A DNA stretch of 5,935 nucleotides from Chloroflexota bacterium (GTDB taxonomy: Bacteria; Chloroflexota; Ktedonobacteria; Ktedonobacterales; Ktedonobacteraceae): assembly GCA_005881995.1 (NCBI GenBank), contig VBHV01000649.1, positions 1 to 5,935 on the forward strand, read 5' to 3'. The first letter of the stretch is position 1. Every line of letters starts with the position of its first letter. A program made the position numbers and the translations under genes. Below, piece after piece: positions 1 to 4,068 of the stretch. Below the pieces are notes generated by a model. It was not told the origin of the DNA. It did not search any database and saw only the letters and a list, made by a program, of their open reading frames with translations.

Positions 1-332
1 CCTTTGATCGAGAACACCTCCACACTATTTGCGTTACCCTGCCACAAACGCCCATCCGAGGCTGTCCCCCAGAAGGTCTGGGCAGCACGCTGGAAGCTAT
101 CTTTGGCTAAGACGTTCACTCCTCTAGGCATGGATGTCGCTACTGGCGTCGTAGTCTTTGTGGGCGTGCCTTTCGGCGTCGTTGCAGGCGACGGAGTGGC
201 ATTCGTTTGTGGCGCGCCATCGAGTTTTTGTATGGTCAAGGCAGCTTCAATAGAATGCGAGAAGATACCGGCAACTAACCCCGCTATCATACATAGAGTG
301 ATAAAGCTAAAGACAATCCAACGTATACGCAT
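1..332 (-). CDS. Secreted or membrane-anchored protein with Thr/Pro-rich linker, N-terminal 110 residues (partial)
   Basis: The frame starts at ATG 332-330 and stays open to the left window edge, so the C-terminal part is missing. GAGGTG at 337-342 lies four bases upstream and supports this start. Residues 1-31 look like a signal peptide or signal anchor: MRIRW, then a hydrophobic core at about 5-24, ending in HSIEAA where cleavage is possible. Residues 40-70 form a low-complexity linker rich in Thr, Pro and Ala, as in exported proteins that hold a binding domain away from the membrane. From residue 73 a folded module begins: NVLAKDSFQRA, FWGTASDG at 87-94, then W97, GNANS and VFSI. From memory, this 'D-x-F-x-R ... 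WGTASDG ... FSI.G' pattern recurs at the start of concanavalin/LamG-like beta-sandwich domains in exported Ktedonobacteria proteins; that assignment is inference. The gene lies 76 nt after the 625-residue membrane protein and may be co-transcribed. Its function is unknown. Confidence 0.72.
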   Translation of the reverse strand, partial: MRIRWIVFSFITLCMIAGLVAGIFSHSIEAALTIQKLDGAPQTNATPSPATTPKGTPTKTTTPVATSMPRGVNVLAKDSFQRAAQTFWGTASDGRLWQGNANSVEVFSIK

Positions 333-336
333 TTTT

Positions 337-342
337 CACCTC
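337..342 (-). promoter_or_regulatory. Ribosome binding site of the partial secreted-protein gene
   Basis: The minus strand reads GAGGTG, then AAAA, then ATG at 332-330. The spacing is short (4 nt) but the purine core is clear. It decides the start of a gene that is cut off by the window edge and whose coding nature would otherwise rest on protein composition alone. Confidence 0.55.
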
Positions 343-362
343 ATTTTTACTTTCATTCATTC

Positions 363-390
363 GAAGCGCTGGCTACTTGCGTAGCGTTTC
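363..390 (-). other. Inverted-repeat (stem-loop) sequence between two genes
   Basis: The 76-nt spacer between the 625-residue membrane protein and the secreted protein holds two overlapping inverted repeats. GCTAC (372-376) and GTAGC (381-385) form a perfect 5-bp stem; on the minus strand the loop is GCAA, a GNRA tetraloop. GAAGCGCT (363-370) and AGCGTTTC (383-390) form an 8-position stem with one mismatch. The two stems share positions 383-385, so they exclude each other at full length. No T-run follows on the minus strand, so this is not a standard intrinsic terminator. It may be an RNA-processing or stability element, or may have no role. Confidence 0.35.
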
Positions 391-408
391 TGAATACATA
401 TCAAGTTT

Positions 409-2286
409 TTAGAAAGAGAACCAGGATTGGGTACTTGTAAAGGGCTGCATACTGGGGACAATTTCAGGAGATTGACTGCTTTGAACATATTGAACGACAT
501 CGAGTGACGCCAGGGACTGCATGTGGGCATGAATCCAGATCACCCCGTTGCGCATCGCGCCCGTTGTGGGATCAACCTCACCTGTGTAGGCGAAGTTGGC
601 CTGGTCGACCATATCATTGAGCAGCGCGAAGGCGGGCGGCTGGGCAATCTGGGCATCGGTCATCGATAGAAGCTGTTTTGCATCGTCATGCAGCTTCTGT
701 AGCCACTGCCGCACATTGCTCATGGCGTCGATAATCTGCGCGGCCTCCTTGCGTATCTCCGGCGTTGCACCAGGAGCATTGATCAGTCCATTCAGATGGC
801 GTTCGATATGCGTGAGATAGCTGGGCGGAGTCTGGTTTGAGCCATGCACATCTGTTAGCCCAACACTGGCGAGATTAGGAATGTAGGGTACACTCGTACC
901 CGCGGGAAGGTCCTGCTCTAGAAATGAGAGTCCATCGAGGTAGGCCAGCGTGCGTACAGTCTGGCGACGCACGAAAGCGAAGTCTTTGGCCTCTTCCCAG
1001 CGATCGCGCGCGCTGACCGTCCATTCTATCAACTTACCGCTATTGCGATAGAACCAGTTACAGAGTCCGCCAGGTAGCTCCAGTTGATCCAGCAAGGGGT
1101 CAGCCGCTAACAGGTGGCGCAGGTGGTCGAGCAAGCTAAAATGATTTGGGTCCTGAGAGTCTGGTGACTGCGGAATGATGCCGTAGTAGCGCCAGGTACT
1201 ATAGTCGGGCGAAGGAGCGATGGGAGTGGTAGCCGCGCTCTCTTCGGTAATGAGAAAACGGCTGGTAATGGCAAGCAAATTGGTATGCTGCTGATCGCCG
1301 CCGTAAAACAGGTGAGCGCTCTGGTTGATAGAGAGTTTTCCTAGCAAGACGACGGTTGTATCGCCCTGCACTTTATCGCTCAGCAGCCAGGCATAATCAC
1401 CGTTACCAGGGGCTGGCGGCTGCAGGCCATGCAGATCAAGCTGCACCTGGTCATCCAATCCCTGGTTACTGCTTTCACTCACCTGTTCGCTGCTCAAAAA
1501 ATACAGCCGTCCCACGACATTCACGCTCACAGGCGCAACAGCGTTTGAGGCAGAGGTATGCTCAAAGAAGAGGAAATAGCTAAGGCCAGCGCTTCCCAGT
1601 ACTAGAAGTGACAGCACAATCAGCACAACCAGCAGTGCGCGAGAGCCGCGCCGCCGTTGTTTGACGACAGGCGGCCTGGCATGACCGTCAGGAGGCGATG
1701 AAGTTCCATACGAGGGAGAGGACGTATGCGGAGCGGCGGTAGAATTAGGAGAGGATGTGGGCGCTTGAGTCATGTAAGACCACTGCGATGCCGGAGGCGC
1801 CAGGGGCACTGTCTTTCTCGCACTGGTACTGCGTGCCGGAGAAGCATGCGGGGAGGATGATGCGAAAGGCACAGAGGACATAGAAAAGGACGCTGGCGGT
1901 ACTAATGGGGCTGTCTTCGCATTCTTTGTCATGGTGCGCTGGCGCGAGAGTGAGAGACGGCCCTCTTCAAGCGCCTCGCCGAGCGCATCAATGGAGGCAT
2001 AGGCAGGAAAGCCATTGCGCATTGCCAATTGTCGCAGGTGTTCGTTGCCCTCGATCACAAAAATGATGGTAAGGTTGTGCTGGCGTTTGATATGTTTGAG
2101 GTCGCTAAAATCCTCTGGGCGCTGGAAGACCCTGGGTTTCGTTTGTGCTGCAGTTGGAGCAAGCAGCACAGGCAACATCAATACCACTGGTTTTTTCTGT
2201 TCGCCGATGACCTCGAACACTGTGGTTTTGTCGTCCTCAGCTTCAAGATAGAGTATGCAAAAATCACCGGAATCGCTGCGCTTCAT
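409..2286 (-). CDS. Single-pass membrane protein: N-terminal alpha/beta domain, Pro/Ser linker, extracytoplasmic sensor-like region
   Basis: This 625-residue protein starts at ATG 2286-2284, with GGAGG five bases upstream; an in-frame TAA at 2340-2338 with no ATG or GTG between excludes a longer form. Residues 20-108 look like a small alternating alpha/beta fold: a VVLMLPVLL strand at 34-42, FQRPEDFSDLKHIKRQ at 54-69, a TIIFVI strand at 73-78 and LAMRNGFPAYASIDAL at 87-102. A similar pattern occurs, from memory, at the N-terminus of some envelope and baseplate-J-like proteins of Chloroflexota and Gram-positives. Residues 118-208 are a Ser/Pro/Ala/Thr linker. A basic KQRRRGSR at 209-216 precedes one membrane helix (216-240), so the N-terminus should be cytoplasmic. 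Residues 255-350 resemble loosely the extracytoplasmic part of RskA-type anti-sigma factors: a YAWLL strand, a VVLLGKL strand and a final LITEES...P..P. Residues 380-600 are mostly helical and unrecognised. The topology suits a transmembrane sensor or scaffold; this is inference. No enzyme motif is visible. Confidence 0.85.
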   Translation of the reverse strand: MKRSDSGDFCILYLEAEDDKTTVFEVIGEQKKPVVLMLPVLLAPTAAQTKPRVFQRPEDFSDLKHIKRQHNLTIIFVIEGNEHLRQLAMRNGFPAYASIDALGEALEEGRLSLSRQRTMTKNAKTAPLVPPASFSMSSVPFASSSPHASPARSTSARKTVPLAPPASQWSYMTQAPTSSPNSTAAPHTSSPSYGTSSPPDGHARPPVVKQRRRGSRALLVVLIVLSLLVLGSAGLSYFLFFEHTSASNAVAPVSVNVVGRLYFLSSEQVSESSNQGLDDQVQLDLHGLQPPAPGNGDYAWLLSDKVQGDTTVVLLGKLSINQSAHLFYGGDQQHTNLLAITSRFLITEESAATTPIAPSPDYSTWRYYGIIPQSPDSQDPNHFSLLDHLRHLLAADPLLDQLELPGGLCNWFYRNSGKLIEWTVSARDRWEEAKDFAFVRRQTVRTLAYLDGLSFLEQDLPAGTSVPYIPNLASVGLTDVHGSNQTPPSYLTHIERHLNGLINAPGATPEIRKEAAQIIDAMSNVRQWLQKLHDDAKQLLSMTDAQIAQPPAFALLNDMVDQANFAYTGEVDPTTGAMRNGVIWIHAHMQSLASLDVVQYVQSSQSPEIVPSMQPFTSTQSWFSF

Positions 2287-2320
2287 CAGAACCTCCGATC
2301 CTGGTACGACCAGAACCTCC
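2287..2320 (-). repeat. Duplicated Shine-Dalgarno-like 10-mer GGAGGTTCTG
   Basis: The same 10 bases occur on the minus strand at 2320-2311 and 2296-2287, exactly 24 nt apart. The copy nearer the gene places GGAGG five bases before ATG 2286 and is the working ribosome binding site. The upstream copy has no start codon at the right distance. Both copies read EVL in the frame of the downstream gene, but no start codon precedes them after the TAA at 2340-2338. Confidence 0.6.
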
Positions 2321-2329
2321 AGGGCGACA

Positions 2330-2375
2330 GTAACACATTACCTGAATGGCGACCAGCAAGGTCACCTGACGTTAC
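2330..2375 (-). other. Imperfect stem-loop after the transporter gene
   Basis: In the 101-nt gap between the transporter stop (2388) and the next start (2286), GTAAC (2330-2334) pairs with GTTAC (2371-2375). Inside them, GACC (2351-2354) pairs with GGTC (2360-2363) around a 5-nt loop. ACCTGA also occurs twice as a direct repeat, at 2340-2345 and 2364-2369. There is no T-run, so transcription may well continue into the membrane-protein gene. The stems are short and could arise by chance. Confidence 0.25.
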
Positions 2376-2387
2376 TCCTTGTGAGCC

Positions 2388-3473
2388 TCATTCTACTAAC
2401 TCAACCAGGCCTAGACGCACGACGCGTTGTTTTCGGCGTCGTTGCAATAAGAGTTTTTCTCCCCTACGTGACATTGAATATGGTACTGTTCCTACCTGGC
2501 GATGCGCATGCACATCCCATATTGCCAATACTTCCAGGCCCTCCTCCGAGTCCACATACTGGTCCGGGCGTTCCTCGGATGGAGCGAGGGCGGTTCCCCA
2601 GGTATGCGTGATAGCGCCCAGAACTACTAGAGCACCTCCAATGTAGCCAGCGATAGGCAGCGTTTCTTGCAAGTACAGATTGGCAACGAATGCTCCCAGC
2701 ACCGGCTCGAGGATGTAGATAAACGAGACTGTAACGGGCGAGATGTAGCGCTGCATCAGTACGGCGATCAAGGTTGGTAAAAAGGTGCAGATAGCGGCGA
2801 CGTAGAGTACCACCCATACATCCTTCGGCAAAGAGGGATGCACAGCGTGCCAGTCACCAAAAAGCAGCACCACCAGGTTAGCCCAGACCGCCATCGTCAG
2901 CAACTCGATGCCGAAGAGCGACCAGTGAGTATGTGAGCTGTGGGAGCTGTGAGAGCCTTCCACATGTTGTTCTGAATCGCTCACGAATACGTATCCCGTA
3001 AAAAACAGGCCACCGAGAAAGGCAATCACGGAACCGCGCCAGCCGCCCATTGAGGAATTCATAACCAGCATCACCACGCCGGTGAGGGATAACAGGCCCG
3101 CGAACCAGGTCGCTTTCCTGATAGGCTGGCGCAAGAAGAGCCACGCGAAGATAGCCGCCAGGAACCCGTTCAACGCGGGGAAGAAGGCCACACTGGTGGC
3201 AGTAGTATATTTCAAAGCGATTGCGATGGTGAACAATGCGAGGCAGAGCGAACTGCCGATCAAGATACCGCGCTTGACGACTTCCCTGGTCATAAACCTC
3301 CAGGAACAGATAATGATAATTATGGCTACAGGAGCGAGCGTCATCATCTCCAAGTACGTAAAGATGATAGGGTCGATACGGTCTAACGCTTCTTTCGCCA
3401 CGGCATAGTAAGTGGCGAAGCAAAGCGTATTGAATAAAAATGCGATCCCTGCAACGATTTTCATCTTTGTCAT
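2388..3473 (-). CDS. EamA/DMT-superfamily transporter with His-rich loop and charged C-terminal tail
   Basis: This is a 361-residue inner-membrane carrier of the drug/metabolite transporter superfamily, whose members usually move amino acids, amines, nucleotide precursors or other small metabolites. Two EamA repeats of about five helices each are visible. The first covers residues 5-140, with FNTLCFATYYAVAKEAL near the start and the ATSVAFFPALNGFLAAIFAWLFLRQ helix pair at 92-116. The second covers 148-292 and contains the family's hallmark ILEPVLGAFVANLYLQETLP at 254-273. Two features depart from the usual length of about 300. The loop after helix 6 has five His in fourteen residues (170-183). 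A hydrophilic tail runs from about 293 to 361, acidic at first (SEERPDQ, DSEEGLE) and then strongly basic (SRRGEKLLLQRRRKQR). ATG 3473-3471 overlaps the decarboxylase stop as ATGA, implying translational coupling; Met4 at 3464 is an alternative start. The substrate is unknown. The gene context favours a polyamine, its amino-acid precursor or a related amine, but this is inference only. Confidence 0.9.
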   Translation of the reverse strand: MTKMKIVAGIAFLFNTLCFATYYAVAKEALDRIDPIIFTYLEMMTLAPVAIIIIICSWRFMTREVVKRGILIGSSLCLALFTIAIALKYTTATSVAFFPALNGFLAAIFAWLFLRQPIRKATWFAGLLSLTGVVMLVMNSSMGGWRGSVIAFLGGLFFTGYVFVSDSEQHVEGSHSSHSSHTHWSLFGIELLTMAVWANLVVLLFGDWHAVHPSLPKDVWVVLYVAAICTFLPTLIAVLMQRYISPVTVSFIYILEPVLGAFVANLYLQETLPIAGYIGGALVVLGAITHTWGTALAPSEERPDQYVDSEEGLEVLAIWDVHAHRQVGTVPYSMSRRGEKLLLQRRRKQRVVRLGLVELVE

Positions 3474-3862
3474 ACGAATACCTTACTAACAAGTTGACTG
3501 GATGGACGTGGTGAGCGGGTCGCGCGTTTCACCGATTGAACTTCAATGTCATTAGTTTCGAACATGTCACAGGCGAAGGTGATCACTTCGGCTTCGTCAA
3601 ATTCATTGCACGAGAAGATATCGATGTTTATCATGCGATAGGGGGGCCAGGCATGCAGGCTGACATGGCTGGTAGCAATGATGACAAAACCGGAATAGCC
3701 ATCGTCCAGCGGATTGCTCGTCTTGATATCCCGCAGCTCGACTGGACTCACCTTCTCCATACCAATACGCGCGGGATATTCGTCGAGTACCCGCCGCAGA
3801 TGTGCCTCATCTGCCAGCAAATCGGGGTTACAACCGTAGAGGTCAAGCATAACGTGTCGCAT
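3470..3862 (-). CDS. speD: SpeD-family pyruvoyl-dependent decarboxylase; S-adenosylmethionine decarboxylase homologue, possibly ornithine/arginine-specific
   Basis: This 130-residue proenzyme matches the short prokaryotic SpeD class, which cleaves itself before an internal Ser to make a pyruvoyl cofactor. Counting from ATG 3862: the N-terminal HVMLDLYGC is at 3-11, DDGYSGFVIIATSHVSLH at 53-70 and NIDIFSC at 79-85. Ser65 is the expected cleavage Ser, with His70 and Cys85 as the processing and catalytic residues (Ser63, His68 and Cys83 in Thermotoga maritima). Two positions differ from true S-adenosylmethionine decarboxylases. The Glu before the cleavage Ser is Thr64, and the Glu of HTWPE, which contacts the ribose of the substrate, is Pro74 (HAWPP). 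SpeD homologues that lost AdoMet activity and decarboxylate ornithine or arginine are known, including from Chloroflexota, so the substrate is open. The ATG at 3862 is preferred over an in-frame GTG at 3898 because GAGGAG lies 8 nt upstream, and the homology begins right after it. The gene is first in its likely operon and overlaps the transporter by 4 nt. No speE is in the window. Confidence 0.88.
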   Translation of the reverse strand: MRHVMLDLYGCNPDLLADEAHLRRVLDEYPARIGMEKVSPVELRDIKTSNPLDDGYSGFVIIATSHVSLHAWPPYRMINIDIFSCNEFDEAEVITFACDMFETNDIEVQSVKRATRSPRPSSQLVSKVFV

Positions 3863-3870
3863 GGACGGCT

Positions 3871-3876
3871 CTCCTC
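3871..3876 (-). promoter_or_regulatory. Ribosome binding site that fixes the speD start
   Basis: The minus strand reads GAGGAG followed by an 8-nt spacer to ATG 3862. The alternative GTG at 3898 has only GGCCTATT before it and no purine-rich site, and the 12 extra residues (RNRQRQRGEPS) match nothing in the family. The shorter 130-residue product is therefore favoured. Confidence 0.7.
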
Positions 3877-3885
3877 GTTGTCTTT

Positions 3886-3905
3886 GCCTATTGCGCACAA
3901 TAGGC
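3886..3905 (-). promoter_or_regulatory. 20-bp inverted repeat in the speD leader (possible operator or RNA hairpin)
   Basis: GCCTATTG (3886-3893) and CAATAGGC (3898-3905) are perfect 8-bp arms around the 4-nt spacer CGCA. The element ends nine bases upstream of the GAGGAG ribosome binding site of speD. As DNA it could be a repressor operator; as RNA, a hairpin close enough to affect ribosome loading. It is not followed by a T-run on the minus strand, so a terminator is unlikely. Confidence 0.45.
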
Positions 3906-3916
3906 CGGGATACGAT

Positions 3917-3928
3917 CCCACCAGTGGG
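3917..3928 (-). other. Small inverted repeat CCCAC-CA-GTGGG in the speD leader
   Basis: CCCAC (3917-3921) and GTGGG (3924-3928) are 2 nt apart; as RNA, a 4-bp stem with a 4-nt loop is more realistic. The outer GA (3914-3915) and TC (3929-3930) can extend the stem if T3916 is bulged. The overlapping GGGA (3907-3910) and TCCC (3916-3919) give an alternative pairing that competes for the same bases. Together with the 20-bp repeat next to it, this makes the leader unusually rich in short complementary arms. No known riboswitch consensus was recognised. Confidence 0.3.
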
Positions 3929-3983
3929 TCTACTGTGTTATTGATGGTGATACAAGAGCTGGAGATAACCTGCTCTATGAGGA

Positions 3984-3989
3984 AGTATA
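3984..3989 (-). promoter_or_regulatory. Possible -10 box upstream of speD
   Basis: The minus strand reads TATACT, five of six matches to TATAAT, about 120 nt before the speD start. The hexamer 17 nt upstream (CTGCCT) is a poor match to TTGACA, so this is a weak call. ATACC (3987-3991) and GGTAT (4001-4005) form an inverted repeat overlapping the box, which could be a regulator site. The 206-bp region 3863-4068 is the largest intergenic space here and the most likely promoter location for the speD-transporter unit. Confidence 0.25.
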
Positions 3990-4068
3990 CCGGATGAAGG
4001 GGTATCAGGCAGGTTGTTTTTATTACGCTTCTGGGTACGCTATTCAAATAAAAACTGCAAGGCACGTC

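Noticed and set aside
4..384. Plus-strand open frame of 126 codons opposite the partial secreted protein
   Set aside because: The minus-strand frame has a ribosome binding site, a signal peptide, a Thr/Pro linker and a recognisable module. The plus-strand product is compositionally odd and is explained as the antisense of that gene.
2388..2600. Frameshift or assembly error creating the transporter's C-terminal tail
   Set aside because: The frame is continuous from the membrane domain to the stop and no other frame resumes a DMT-like sequence. The ten-helix core is complete before the tail, so the tail is treated as genuine but unusual.
2029..2646. Plus-strand open frame of 205 codons spanning the gap between the membrane protein and the transporter
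   Set aside because: It lies opposite two supported genes, is Arg/Ser/Pro-rich in the way of antisense frames, and has no domain pattern.
3863..3898. Longer SpeD beginning at GTG 3898
   Set aside because: No ribosome binding site precedes this GTG, the additional residues match nothing in the family, and a good GAGGAG site precedes ATG 3862.
3536..3997. Plus-strand open frame of 153 codons across speD and its leader
   Set aside because: It is the antisense of a well-conserved SpeD coding sequence and shows no family motif.
4031..4048. Direct repeat AGCGTA x2 downstream of the AAA/TPR gene as an operator
   Set aside because: Two 6-mers 12 nt apart are easily found by chance and lie more than 160 nt from the speD start.
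4030..4068. Intrinsic terminator after the AAA/TPR gene
   Set aside because: The minus strand has a T-rich run (GTTTTTATTT) but only a 3-bp TGC/GCA stem before it, too weak to call.
3863..4068. Known SAM-type riboswitch in the speD leader
   Set aside because: Short complementary arms are present, but I could not match a SAM-I, SAM-II or other known riboswitch core, so only generic inverted repeats are reported.
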